64,000 nucleotides of DNA from an uncultured Candidatus Nitrosopumilus sp. Lineage in GTDB: Archaea > Thermoproteota > Nitrososphaeria > Nitrososphaerales > Nitrosopumilaceae. Shown here piece by piece: positions 52,475 to 61,858 of the stretch (within the stretch, counting starts at the first letter, position 1; each line of letters starts with the position of its first letter). The translations under genes were made by a program, and so were the position numbers. The notes below the pieces were generated by a model that was given only the letters and a program-made list of their open reading frames with translations, was not told where the DNA came from and ran no database searches. The stretch lies in NCBI GenBank assembly GCA_951812645.1, contig CATOSM010000001.1, positions 289,560 through 353,559 on the forward strand. The letters are read 5' to 3'.

Positions 52475-53179
52475 TTGATTCATGGACCATCTCTTGGAAT
52501 AGGAGCTGCAGTAGCATCTATTGTGTTAGTAGTTGCATTTTTAGGGTTTGATAATTTTTCAAACCAAAAAGAATTGGTAATTGAGCCAACACCCACAGTA
52601 CAACATGCGGGTCCAGCAAAGATTACCCCAAGCACATTTGTAGATAATGGTTCACCAGTTCTAGGCAATCCTAATGCTCCAATCACATTAGTTGAATTTG
52701 GAGACTATCAATGTCATTTTTGCAATGTTTTCTTTCACGATACAGAAGATGATATTTTAAAAAATTATGTTGAAACAGGAAAAGTTAAGATGATTTTCAA
52801 GGATTACAACATAATTGGTCCTGATTCAGTTAGTGCATCACATGGCTCACATTGTGCAAAAGATCAAGGAATGTTTTGGGAGTATCACGATATCTTGTAT
52901 AGCAATTGGACCGGAGAAAATAATGGATGGGCATCAACAGAAAACCTAGAAAAGTTTGCACAAGAGATAGGACTAGATATGGAAACATGGACGGAATGTA
53001 TGTCAAATGGAGTCCATTCACAAACAATTCTTGCAAGCAATGAAGATGCAAGAAGTTTGGAATTAACTGGAACGCCTGCATTTTTTGTCATAGGTCCTGA
53101 TGGAGGAACAACAAAATTGTTTGGAGCACAACCATATCAGACATTTGAAAATGTTTTTGAATCAGAACTCAAAAAATAG
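52475..53179 (+). CDS. DsbA-like thiol-disulfide oxidoreductase, membrane-anchored
   Basis: 234 residues from TTG 52475. N-terminal transmembrane helix (about 7-25, LGIGAAVASIVLVVAFLGF), Pro-rich linker, then a thioredoxin fold with CxxC (Cys80, Cys83 in FGDYQCHFCNVFF) and the cis-Pro loop LTGTPAFFVIGPDG. Faces outside the membrane; makes or shuffles disulfide bonds. A CcdA/DipZ pair at 59.7 kb could supply electrons. Confidence 0.88.
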   Translation: MIHGPSLGIGAAVASIVLVVAFLGFDNFSNQKELVIEPTPTVQHAGPAKITPSTFVDNGSPVLGNPNAPITLVEFGDYQCHFCNVFFHDTEDDILKNYVETGKVKMIFKDYNIIGPDSVSASHGSHCAKDQGMFWEYHDILYSNWTGENNGWASTENLEKFAQEIGLDMETWTECMSNGVHSQTILASNEDARSLELTGTPAFFVIGPDGGTTKLFGAQPYQTFENVFESELKK

Positions 53180-53290
53180 AGATTGTCGATCAGATCACGG
53201 ATAAAAAGTCAAAAAAAGTATTAAAATTTCCTTCCTAGTTACTTAGAATTTACCCAATATCCTTAAATGTATAAACTCGGAGCCAAGCTT

Positions 53291-54685
53291 ATGGCAGCTG
53301 GAATAGATGACATTGCAATATACATACCAAGATTATATCTTGATGCAGCTGATTTTGCAGACAACAGAGGACTAGACCCAGTAAAATTACAAAAAGGTTT
53401 AGGAGTTTCTCAAATGGCAATTGTTGATGCAAATCAAGACCCAGCATGTCTTGCAGCTAATGCATGTTTACGAATCATGCAAAAAAATAAACTCTCACCT
53501 GAAGATATCGGTAGATTATACGTTTCAACAGAATCTGCGTTTGATGAATCAAAAGCAATGAACTCTTACGTCATAGGAATGTTAGAGCAGGTATACGGCC
53601 AAGGTGCCTTTGAACATTGTGGCGGAGTAGAAACCAAATTTGCATGTGTAAGTGGTTCTTATGCTCTTTATGATAATACAAACTGGATTAGAGCCGGAGA
53701 GGCAGAAGGGAAACATGCACTTGTGGTGGTATCAGACATTGCAAAATATGATATGGGTTCAAGTGGTGAAATGACACAAGGTGCAGGAGCAGTAGTGATG
53801 CTTCTAAACGATAATCCAAGATTGCTAGCATTTGACCCCAAAGTGACATCAACATCAATTAAAGACGAATATGATTTTTACAGACCGTTTGGAAAAGAGA
53901 CCCCAATTGTTCACGGACAATATTCTAATTTACTATACATGATTCAGGTTAGAAAAGCACTGGAAGCATACAAGAAGAAAGTTGTTTCCTCAGGATTAAT
54001 CAAAATGGAAGAAGGTGAAACCATTTTGGATCATATGGATTACATCAACATGCACTTGCCATATAGTAACATGGGTAAGAAAGCCTTGGCATATCTGGTA
54101 AGACATGAATGGAGACAACTCCCAAGATGGAAGAAGATTTTACAAGAGATAGGAATTGAAGAACCAGCACCAAAAGATCCACGCGGAACAATTGAATCGG
54201 TATTGGGAGATGAAGAGTTTATGGCAAAAGATCATGAATTTACTAAATTATTTACAAAGACTCAACAATACCAAGAAGTTTATGAATCAAAATTATCAAG
54301 TTCATTGATTGCATCTAGCATGATTGGTAATTTGTACACAGCATCGTTATACTTGGGATTCAGAAGTGGTTTAGAATTTGAATATCAAAAAGGAATCGAC
54401 TTGGAAGAAAAAAGAATAGGATTCGGTTCCTATGGAAGTGGAAGTAGTGCAATGGTGTTTAGTGGTGTGGTTCAACCATCATACAAAGAAATTGTCAAAA
54501 ACATGAATTTAGAGGCAGAAATTGGAGCGAGAAGACGATTAACTTGGGATGAGTATGAAGAACTACATGAAAACAAACTAACTCCAGAAGAATCTATGTT
54601 TAATTCTAAAAAAGAATTTGTTTTAGTGCGTGTGGATACTGAAAAAGAATCCAGAGGCGAAAGACGTTACATCTATAACGGATAA
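53291..54685 (+). CDS. hydroxymethylglutaryl-CoA synthase
   Basis: About 464 residues from the ATG at 53291: AAGIDDIAIYIPRLYLDAAD is the family N terminus, and a TATA-like ttaaatgtat about 28 nt upstream supports this leaderless start rather than the earlier ATG at 53267. The catalytic Cys lies in VETKFACVSGSYAL, with the YMNxHLPYS-like segment MDYINMHLPYSNMGKKALAY. First committed step of the mevalonate route to archaeal lipids, usually with thiolase and DUF35 (a pair of which lies at 39.5 kb). Confidence 0.93.
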   Translation: MAAGIDDIAIYIPRLYLDAADFADNRGLDPVKLQKGLGVSQMAIVDANQDPACLAANACLRIMQKNKLSPEDIGRLYVSTESAFDESKAMNSYVIGMLEQVYGQGAFEHCGGVETKFACVSGSYALYDNTNWIRAGEAEGKHALVVVSDIAKYDMGSSGEMTQGAGAVVMLLNDNPRLLAFDPKVTSTSIKDEYDFYRPFGKETPIVHGQYSNLLYMIQVRKALEAYKKKVVSSGLIKMEEGETILDHMDYINMHLPYSNMGKKALAYLVRHEWRQLPRWKKILQEIGIEEPAPKDPRGTIESVLGDEEFMAKDHEFTKLFTKTQQYQEVYESKLSSSLIASSMIGNLYTASLYLGFRSGLEFEYQKGIDLEEKRIGFGSYGSGSSAMVFSGVVQPSYKEIVKNMNLEAEIGARRRLTWDEYEELHENKLTPEESMFNSKKEFVLVRVDTEKESRGERRYIYNG

Positions 54686-55233
54686 TGCAAGAAGAATCAA
54701 ATCCAATCAAGGATTATTTGTTTGAATATATCGAAAAATCAAAAACAATTCCGGGATTAATTGCTGAGAAAAAATTTGATAAAATTATTCAAGAGATAAC
54801 GCAGAATTGCTATGACCAAATTGTCTCCATGGATACAAAAGATGAGGCAATAGGAATTCTGGCTACAGGTTTATTGCATTATTTGCTTACAAATTCTCCG
54901 ATAACTAGTCAGAGAAAAGTAAACCACGGAGGAATTGAACTGGATATCGTCATACCAGACACTAAAACATTAGAAAAAGACTCAAAGAAGGCATTGGTAA
55001 TTTGTATACCAAAATCATCAGATATCAAAATAATAAATGAAAAAACATCCCACTTGGAAAAAATTCAAACAGAGAAAGAAAACATCTGGCTAGTATTATC
55101 AGAAAATATTCAAACAGAGAGAAAATCATTCATACTAGATAAAGAAAACAATTCTTTTTCAAAAATAATCTTTGAAATTGCAAAATTTAGCAATGTCGGC
55201 GGTTCTAACAAATTTAAAATTTTACGAGTATAG
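54685..55233 (+). CDS. hypothetical protein coupled to HMG-CoA synthase gene
   Basis: 182 residues. Start shares one base with the HMGCS stop (TAATG), so it is translationally coupled. A middle part (KVNHGGIELDIVIPDTKTLE, KKALVICIPKS) resembles a nuclease-like beta sheet (Glu-Asp-x-Lys-type), which I note but do not assert. Function unknown. Confidence 0.68.
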   Translation: MQEESNPIKDYLFEYIEKSKTIPGLIAEKKFDKIIQEITQNCYDQIVSMDTKDEAIGILATGLLHYLLTNSPITSQRKVNHGGIELDIVIPDTKTLEKDSKKALVICIPKSSDIKIINEKTSHLEKIQTEKENIWLVLSENIQTERKSFILDKENNSFSKIIFEIAKFSNVGGSNKFKILRV

Positions 55234-55236
55234 AAT

Positions 55237-55923
55237 TTATTTCAATAATAATTTTAAATCAAGATTTTTCTTGAATACTTTATACAAAGATGAATCACTT
55301 AGATCATCGATAAACGGTATTGTGCCCAAAATAGGAACATGTAAAAGATTTTTCAAATCACGGGTGAGTTCTTTTGTTTTGTAACCATCAGAATCAAAAT
55401 CATTAATAATAATGCCCTTAATTGGAATTTTGTATTTTTTGCACATCTTTACCGTCATCAAAGTATGATTAACTGTTCCAACTCTAGTTCTTGTCACAAT
55501 AACTGTAGGAATTTTCATGTCTTTGATTAGATTTGTGAAAAAATAGTCAGATGTTATTGGAGTCATCACGCCTCCCATACCCTCTACAAGAATCACATCA
55601 TGAAGTTTTGATAATTTTTTAAAATTTGAAAGTACAAGAGATGTTTTTGGTTTTGCCTTCAAAGTTTTCCATGCAGTATATGGAGATGCAGGAATTGAGA
55701 AAAATTGTGGATTAACAAGATTTTCAGGATCATTGACTTGTGCAGCAGTTGAGAGGATCTCAGCATCTTCTGATTTGAATCCCTTTTTTTGAGACGTGCC
55801 AGCAGCAAACGGCTTCATAATACCAAGATCAATTCCCATTTTACGAAAAGTTACTGCAAGCCCTGCTGTGATGTATGTTTTTCCAACATCAGTATCGGTT
55901 CCAGCAACAAACAGTGAACTCAA
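55237..55923 (-). CDS. bioD: dethiobiotin synthetase
   Basis: 228 residues. P-loop GTDTDVGKTYITAGLAV, IMKPFAAGTS, VEGMGGVMTPITSDYFFTNL and the C-terminal GTIPFIDD fit BioD. Carboxylates diaminopelargonate to dethiobiotin with ATP. Divergent from bioA with 74 bp between start codons. Confidence 0.93.
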   Translation of the reverse strand: MSSLFVAGTDTDVGKTYITAGLAVTFRKMGIDLGIMKPFAAGTSQKKGFKSEDAEILSTAAQVNDPENLVNPQFFSIPASPYTAWKTLKAKPKTSLVLSNFKKLSKLHDVILVEGMGGVMTPITSDYFFTNLIKDMKIPTVIVTRTRVGTVNHTLMTVKMCKKYKIPIKGIIINDFDSDGYKTKELTRDLKNLLHVPILGTIPFIDDLSDSSLYKVFKKNLDLKLLLK

Positions 55924-55997
55924 TACGAAGTATCATATCCAAGGATTGATTAATCTTATCGTTCGATTTTTATGAACAATTGTAAAACACACACTAG

Positions 55998-57320
55998 TTG
56001 AAAAATCATAGTTTTGTGTGGCATCCAAATGCTCAAATGAAAGAATGGGATCGATTTACAAAAATTACTAAAGCAAAAGGAGTATGGTTAACGGATTCTC
56101 AAGGTAACAAAATGATTGATGCCGTAGCTTCAATGTGGTGTAACGTTTGGGGTCATTCAAATCCACGGCTAGTTAAGGCAATTGCAAATCAAAGCAAAAA
56201 AGTTCAGCACTCCTCAATGTTTAACTTGACAAACGAGCCTGCAGAAAAGTTAGCAAAGTTGCTAGTGGACATATCTCCAGGAATGCATCGAGTGTTTTAT
56301 TCAGATAATGGATCTTCCGCAATGGAAATTGCATTAAAACTTGCATTGCAGTATTGGAAAAATATTGGAAACAAAGAGAAAACAAAGATTGCAACTATTG
56401 AAAACGGATATCATGGAGATACGTTTGGAGCAATGTCAGTAGGATATGTTCCAGAATTCTTTGGAAAATTCAAAGATCAATTATTTTCTACAATTCAATT
56501 TCCTGTCCCAAATCAATACAGAATACCAAAAGGATATACAAATTCAGAGTATACAAATCATTGTTTAGATAAAATAGAAAAAAGATTTGCAAAAAAAGAT
56601 GACATTGCAGCGTTTGTCATGGAGAGTGGCGCACAAATGACAGGAGGTGTTGTTATTTATCCAAAAGAATTTCAAAAAAAGATTAGTCAATTATGCAAAA
56701 AATATGATGTGTTGTTTGTATTAGACGAGATAGCCACAGGTTTTGGAAGGCTAGGATCAATGCTTCAATATGAAGAACAAAATAGTAAACCAGACATTGT
56801 AGCATATGGAAAAATGTTAACTGGAGGATATCTAACCATGGCTGCAACCCTAGCAAACAAGAAAATCTATCATTCATTTTTAGGAGAATTTAACGAATGG
56901 AAACATCTTTTTCACGGACACACATACACGGGAAATCCACTAGCGGCATCAGTCGCACATGAGAATCTCAAAATGTACAAAGAAAATCATCTAATTAAAA
57001 AAATACAAAAAACATCAAAAGTTTTTGAGAAATTTTATGATAAATTACTAGACATAGAAATTGTTGGGGATGTCAGACATAAAGGAATGCTAATGGGAAT
57101 AGAACTAGTCCAAAACAAACAAAAGAAAACGCCAATTTATCCTAAAAAGTCAATTAACAAAATATTCTTTGAAGAAGGCAAAAGAAACGGAATTTACCTC
57201 AGAACGTTAGGAAACATAGTCATGCTTGTACCACCTTTGGCAATATCAGGAACAGAACTAGAATCACTTCTAAACAGAACCGTAATCACCATTGAAAACT
57301 CCAAACCAAAGGTAGTCTGA
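55998..57320 (+). CDS. bioA: adenosylmethionine-8-amino-7-oxononanoate aminotransferase
   Basis: 440-residue fold-type I aminotransferase from TTG 55998. SAM/KAPA motifs: SFVWHPNAQMKEWDR at the N terminus, MWCNVWGHSNP, YSDNGSSAMEIALKLA, VLDEIATGFGRLG and the PLP-lysine AYGKMLTGGYLTMAA. Followed by bioB 72 bp later; the biotin cluster is bioD, bioA, bioB, bioF. Confidence 0.94.
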   Translation: MKNHSFVWHPNAQMKEWDRFTKITKAKGVWLTDSQGNKMIDAVASMWCNVWGHSNPRLVKAIANQSKKVQHSSMFNLTNEPAEKLAKLLVDISPGMHRVFYSDNGSSAMEIALKLALQYWKNIGNKEKTKIATIENGYHGDTFGAMSVGYVPEFFGKFKDQLFSTIQFPVPNQYRIPKGYTNSEYTNHCLDKIEKRFAKKDDIAAFVMESGAQMTGGVVIYPKEFQKKISQLCKKYDVLFVLDEIATGFGRLGSMLQYEEQNSKPDIVAYGKMLTGGYLTMAATLANKKIYHSFLGEFNEWKHLFHGHTYTGNPLAASVAHENLKMYKENHLIKKIQKTSKVFEKFYDKLLDIEIVGDVRHKGMLMGIELVQNKQKKTPIYPKKSINKIFFEEGKRNGIYLRTLGNIVMLVPPLAISGTELESLLNRTVITIENSKPKVV

Positions 57321-57392
57321 CTGTTAACCCCAATACCTACAAAGGTTAACCTTTCCATTATTGTTATAAATGGAATAATCTCAAGCAAAATA

Positions 57393-58370
57393 ATGAGCAA
57401 CGTAGAGTACATCAAAGAATGCCAAGAAAAAGTATTTTCTGGAATAGGCATTTCATCTGAAGATGCAAAAGAACTATTCAATGTGCCAGATGAATATCTA
57501 AGCGAATTAGCAAAATGTGCAAATGAAATAACACAGGATTTCAACGGAAGAAAAGTAGATGTGGAACAATTAAACAATATTAAAAAAAATGCATGTAGTG
57601 AAGATTGTGCATTTTGTGGACAATCAGCATTTTTTGATACAGGGATAGAGACATATCAACTACCATCACCAGAAAAAGTAGTAACAAAAGCACAAAAAGC
57701 AAAAGAGGATGGTGCAGAATCATATTGTCTTGTGGCAGCGTGGAGAGAACCATCCAAAACAGATTTTGAAAAAATTTGTACAATAATTTCTCAAATTAAT
57801 GACAAAGTAGGAATTAGCGTTGAATGTAGTTTAGGATTTTTAACACAAGAGCAAGCTAAAAAATTAAAAGAACTCAAAGTAAAAAGATATAATCATAATT
57901 TAGAAACTGCAAGATCAAAGTTTTCAGAGATATGTACAACCCACACTTATGAAGACAGACTAAAGACACTTGGAATTGCAAGAGAGGCAGGATTAGAACT
58001 ATGTACAGGAGGAATCATAGGGTTAGGAGAAACAAGAGAGCAAAGATTAGAATTAACGATGGAATTAGGAAGATTGTTCCCAGAAGAAGTCACAATAAAC
58101 ATTCTTGTTCCAATGCCAGGTACACCATTAGAATTGCAAACAGATCTGCCTAATTCAGAAATTGTTAGAATATTTGCGGTGATCAGATTCCTATTACCAG
58201 AATCAGTGGTTAAAATTTCAGGGGGACGAGAGTCAAAACTATCAGATTCAGGAGAAGAATTACTTCAAAGTGGAGCTAATGGCATAATCACTGAAGGCTA
58301 TCTTACAATGGGCGGCAATGAGGCTAAAAAAGATAGAGAGTTGATTGAAAAAATTGGCCTTAAAGCATAA
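57393..58370 (+). CDS. bioB: biotin synthase
   Basis: 325-residue radical-SAM enzyme inserting sulfur into dethiobiotin. CxxxCxxC cluster: Cys68, Cys72, Cys75 in NACSEDCAFCGQSA. Further YNHNLETARSKFSEICTTHT and GGIIGLGETREQRLEL support BioB. The stop lies inside the start of bioF (26-bp overlap). Confidence 0.95.
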   Translation: MSNVEYIKECQEKVFSGIGISSEDAKELFNVPDEYLSELAKCANEITQDFNGRKVDVEQLNNIKKNACSEDCAFCGQSAFFDTGIETYQLPSPEKVVTKAQKAKEDGAESYCLVAAWREPSKTDFEKICTIISQINDKVGISVECSLGFLTQEQAKKLKELKVKRYNHNLETARSKFSEICTTHTYEDRLKTLGIAREAGLELCTGGIIGLGETREQRLELTMELGRLFPEEVTINILVPMPGTPLELQTDLPNSEIVRIFAVIRFLLPESVVKISGGRESKLSDSGEELLQSGANGIITEGYLTMGGNEAKKDRELIEKIGLKA

Positions 58371-59487
58371 ACTAGATTTTGCAGATTCGGAATTAAAGAA
58401 TCTAAAACGCAATAACCTCCATAGAAAATTAAGATACGGAATAGCAAAAGGATCAGAGATAGAAATCAACAAGAAAAAATTAATCAATTTGTGTTCAAAT
58501 GATTATTTGGGAATACCTACAACTAGAATTCAAATCAAACAACTACAATCAAGTTCAAGACTAGTTTCAGGAAACGACGAATCATACAAGAAATTAGAGG
58601 ATATCCTTGCAAAACACAAATCCCATCAAAATAGTTTAATCTATCCAACAGGATACATGGCAAATCTTGGAGCAATTTCAGCCATTGCAAATAAAGGAGA
58701 TGTAATTATCAGCGATGAGTTAAACCATGCAAGCATAATTGAATCGTGTAAATTAACAGATGCCAAAATTCTAATTTACAAACACAACAACATGGAAGAT
58801 CTAAATAAGAAATTAGAACAAAAAGGAAAAAACAAGTTCATAATAACTGAAGGGGTGTTTAGCATGGATGGAGACGTATCATCATTAAAACAGATAACTG
58901 AAATTGCAGAAAAATCGAACGCAATTACAATAGTAGATGATGCGCATGGAGACTTTGTCATAGGTAAAGATGGAAAAGGAACACCAAATCATTTCAATGT
59001 TGCAAAAGAAGTTGATTTGTATATTAGCAGTCTAAGTAAAGGGCTAGGATCGTTTGGAGGTTATGTTGCATCTCACAACAATGTAATTGATTTATGCGTC
59101 AACAAATCAAAATCATTTATCTATACTTCAGCATTGCCATCGCCTTTGGTAAAATATTCATTTAAAAGAATTCAATCAGACAGAGAAAAATATAGAAAAA
59201 AACTAGAGAAAAACATACTAGAATTAACAAAAGGTCTCAAAGAATCAGGTTACCAAATAAACTCTTCAACACAAATAATTCCCATAATTATTGGAGATGA
59301 AAAAAAAGCAATGGAGTTTGGTCAATATTTATTTGATAAGGGCATATTTGCACAGCCAATAAGATACCCCACAGTTCCAAAGAACCAAGCAAGACTGAGA
59401 ATTTCAGTTACTGCATGGCTAACCAATGCAGATATTCAAAACACCCTTGAAATTTTTGATAAAGCACATAGAAAATTTTATGCCTAA
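58345..59487 (+). CDS. bioF: 8-amino-7-oxononanoate synthase
   Basis: 380-residue PLP enzyme: LCSNDYLGIPTTRIQI, GSSRLVSG-type turn (SSSRLVSGNDESYKKLE), NHASIIESCKL, VDDAHGDFVIGKDGKGTPNH and the PLP-lysine in SSLSKGLGSFGGYVA. Starts at TTG 58345, overlapping bioB, which shows tight coupling. Makes KAPA from pimeloyl-thioester and Ala. Confidence 0.93.
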   Translation: MKKLALKHKLDFADSELKNLKRNNLHRKLRYGIAKGSEIEINKKKLINLCSNDYLGIPTTRIQIKQLQSSSRLVSGNDESYKKLEDILAKHKSHQNSLIYPTGYMANLGAISAIANKGDVIISDELNHASIIESCKLTDAKILIYKHNNMEDLNKKLEQKGKNKFIITEGVFSMDGDVSSLKQITEIAEKSNAITIVDDAHGDFVIGKDGKGTPNHFNVAKEVDLYISSLSKGLGSFGGYVASHNNVIDLCVNKSKSFIYTSALPSPLVKYSFKRIQSDREKYRKKLEKNILELTKGLKESGYQINSSTQIIPIIIGDEKKAMEFGQYLFDKGIFAQPIRYPTVPKNQARLRISVTAWLTNADIQNTLEIFDKAHRKFYA

Positions 59488-59588
59488 CGCATTGCATCAA
59501 AGCCACCAATTGCAGGAGAACCAATAAACACAGCAAAGGCTATCACAATTCCCAAAGATATCCCTACAATGATAAATCGCTTATTCAT
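59484..59588 (-). CDS. 34-residue single-span membrane peptide
   Basis: From ATG 59588: MNKRFIIVGISLGIVIAFAV then FIGSPAIGGFDAMR-stop. One hydrophobic helix and a polar tail. Overlaps the bioF stop on the opposite strand by 4 bp. Probably real, as such short membrane peptides recur in these genomes. Confidence 0.5.
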   Translation of the reverse strand: MNKRFIIVGISLGIVIAFAVFIGSPAIGGFDAMR

Positions 59589-59654
59589 AATCAGATCTAG
59601 TCACACCCAGTTAAAAATTGATGGGAAATGCAATGAGGAAAGAATTGGAAGAAG

Positions 59655-59664
59655 CCTTTAAAGG
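59655..59664 (+). promoter_or_regulatory. TATA-box-like element before ccdA
   Basis: ctttaaagga-like sequence (59655-59664) centred about 25 nt upstream of the ATG at 59685. Position matches an archaeal leaderless promoter. Assigned by position only. Confidence 0.4.
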
Positions 59665-59684
59665 AAAAATTTCAATCTGATGTC

Positions 59685-60413
59685 ATGGCAGACCCAACTA
59701 TCCTTGTAGCATTACTTGCCGGTCTTGGTTCATTTGTGGCTCCCTGTATATTACCAATGATTCCAGCATTCCTTGCATACATATCTGGAACCACAGTTAG
59801 AGAATTAGGTTCTAAAAATGGATCTGTTCTTGCTGTTAATCGAACAAAAATTGTCATTAACACGGTATTTTTTGTTTTAGGATTCTCAGTAGTGTTCTCC
59901 ACACTAGGGGTTTTAATTAACAGTGTTCTTTCCAGTAGCGCAAGTGATCTTACAGGCAGTCTAAACTTTATTGGCGGAATAATCATAATGGGATTTGGAA
60001 TATTTTTGTTATTATCTACAAAGATTCGTGCATTAAATATAGAAAAGAGATTCGTTCCTAAAAATTCAAAATCAAGTTACCCAATGTCATTTGTTTTTGG
60101 TTTAGCATTTGCCGCAGGATGGACTCCATGTGTAGGCCCAATACTAGGTACAATACTTACATTGGCTGCAACAACACCCTCACTTTCATTTACACTATTA
60201 CTTGCATACTCGTTAGGTTTAGGAATTCCATTCATCCTAATGGGCACATTCTTCTCACGGGCAACAAGAATAATGCGCTCAATGACAAAGCATTTCAAAT
60301 ACTACAACATAGTCTTGGGAACATTCATAATTATTCTTGGAATGCTGGTATTTACAAATCAACTTGCATATATTGCAAACTTTCCACTTCTTAACGAGTT
60401 GGTACTAGGGTGA
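59685..60413 (+). CDS. ccdA: CcdA-type cytochrome c biogenesis / thiol-electron-transfer membrane protein
   Basis: 242 residues, about six transmembrane segments. The two functional Cys are in FVAPCILPMIPAFLAYISG and AGWTPCVGPILGTILTLA. Moves electrons from cytoplasmic thioredoxin to an outward-facing thiol protein, here probably the next gene, which starts 1 bp after its stop. Confidence 0.9.
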   Translation: MADPTILVALLAGLGSFVAPCILPMIPAFLAYISGTTVRELGSKNGSVLAVNRTKIVINTVFFVLGFSVVFSTLGVLINSVLSSSASDLTGSLNFIGGIIIMGFGIFLLLSTKIRALNIEKRFVPKNSKSSYPMSFVFGLAFAAGWTPCVGPILGTILTLAATTPSLSFTLLLAYSLGLGIPFILMGTFFSRATRIMRSMTKHFKYYNIVLGTFIIILGMLVFTNQLAYIANFPLLNELVLG

Positions 60414-60414
60414 T

Positions 60415-61527
60415 ATGATGAATTCGGATGTGAAAACAGGTTTAATTTTTGGATTGATAATTGCTGCAGGTTTAGGAGTTTTAGGAATGGTATTCTCCAC
60501 GCTTGACCAAGACGCACAATCAACTACAACATTTACAGAAATCAATCCACTAGAAAAAATAGACAAATCTGGATTCAAAAAAGCTCCAGATCTTAGAGGA
60601 ATTGCACATTATCTAAACACAACACCTGAAGAACTGAGCAGAGATATGGAGGATAAAGTGATACTATATGATATTTGGACATACAGTTGCATAAACTGTA
60701 TTCGAACATTACCGTACATTACAGCATGGGATGACAAATATTCAGAGCAGGGATTGTTGATTATTGGAGTTCATTCACCAGAATTTGAATTTGAAAAAGA
60801 TCCTGAAAATGTAAAGATTGCAAATGAAAAACATGGAATAGAATATCCAGTTGTAATGGATAACGACATGGAAACATGGAAAGCATTTGAAAACAGATAC
60901 TGGCCAAGAAAATACATTTCAGACCATGAAGGATTTATCAAGTATGATCACATTGGAGAGGGAGGGTATCAAGAAAGCGAAAAAGTTATCCAGCAATTAC
61001 TAAAGGAAAGATCAATTGCATTGGGAATTGAAATGTCATCTACGTCATCTCTAGTAGATGTTGAAGAGTTCCAACACTCTATGTTTAGAACTCCTGAATT
61101 GTATTTTGGCTATCACTTTGCACAAAACAGAAATCATCTAGGCAGTGAAGAAGGATTCCAACCAGGTAAAATTGTCACATATTCTCAACCAGAGAAAATA
61201 GACTTGCATAAATTCTATCCAGTAGGAGAATGGAAAAACTATGAGGATAGCATGGAGTTAGTTTCAAAAACAGGAACTATTGAACTTTTATACAATGCTA
61301 AAGAAGTTAACATTGTAACTGAAAATTCAGGAATGTTGGAGATATTCCTTGATGGTAAACCACTATCAGCAGAATACGCAGGTTCAGACATAACAGATGG
61401 AAACACACTACAGGTCAGTAAAGCAGGACTATACAACATCATCAGTAAAGATACAAGTTCATCTCACAATATTGAGATCAAAGTGAAAGGTGCGGGGTTC
61501 CAGATATTCACATTTACCTTCGGATAG
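60415..61527 (+). CDS. DipZ-like thioredoxin protein with C-terminal CBM-like domain
   Basis: 370 residues. An N-terminal helix (about 8-28) anchors it. A TlpA-like thioredoxin domain carries CINC (Cys92, Cys95 in IWTYSCINCIRTLP). The C-terminal half (about 225-370: TPELYFGYHFAQN, then YNAKEVNIVTENSGMLEIFL and an FTFG end) matches the CBM-like domain of mycobacterial DipZ. In DipZ these parts are fused to CcdA; here they are split into two adjacent genes. The stop codon TAG at 61525 falls inside the first repeat of the minisatellite. Confidence 0.8.
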   Translation: MMNSDVKTGLIFGLIIAAGLGVLGMVFSTLDQDAQSTTTFTEINPLEKIDKSGFKKAPDLRGIAHYLNTTPEELSRDMEDKVILYDIWTYSCINCIRTLPYITAWDDKYSEQGLLIIGVHSPEFEFEKDPENVKIANEKHGIEYPVVMDNDMETWKAFENRYWPRKYISDHEGFIKYDHIGEGGYQESEKVIQQLLKERSIALGIEMSSTSSLVDVEEFQHSMFRTPELYFGYHFAQNRNHLGSEEGFQPGKIVTYSQPEKIDLHKFYPVGEWKNYEDSMELVSKTGTIELLYNAKEVNIVTENSGMLEIFLDGKPLSAEYAGSDITDGNTLQVSKAGLYNIISKDTSSSHNIEIKVKGAGFQIFTFTFG

Positions 61528-61788
61528 TGTAACTGCGTATAGTGTAACTGCGTATAGTGTAACTGCGTATAGTGTAACTGCGTATAGTGTAACTGCGTAT
61601 AGTGTAACTGCGTATAGTGTAACTGCGTATAGTGTAACTGCGTATAGTGTAACTGCGTATAGTGTAACTGCGTATAGTGTAACTGCGTATAGTGTAACTG
61701 CGTATAGTGTAACTGCGTATAGTGTAACTGCGTATAGTGTAACTGCGTATAGTGTAACTGCGTATAGTGTAACTGCGTATAGTGTAAC
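61524..61788 (+). repeat. 15-bp tandem repeat, 17.7 units
   Basis: Seventeen perfect copies of atagtgtaactgcgt (61524-61778) and a partial copy of 10 bases (61779-61788). All copies look identical. On the plus strand the open frame reads (SVTAY)n and on the minus strand (TQLHY)n, both artefacts of the period (15 nt is five codons). The first unit supplies the TAG stop of the upstream DipZ-like gene. Confidence 0.97.
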
Positions 61789-61858
61789 CCCAGTGACACT
61801 AGCTAGGGTGACAAATCTGTTTAAAACAAAAAAATCAAGGATATTTCGGATTTAAGAT

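Noticed and set aside
53267-53290. Earlier ATG for HMG-CoA synthase
   Set aside because: The TATA-like element overlaps it, and family proteins begin near AAGIDDIAIY.
61524-61788. CRISPR array
   Set aside because: Units are contiguous 15-mers without spacers.
61464-61855. Open frames of (TQLHY)n and (SVTAY)n as repeat proteins
   Set aside because: They exist only because the 15-bp repeat is a multiple of three; no domain, signal or start context supports them.
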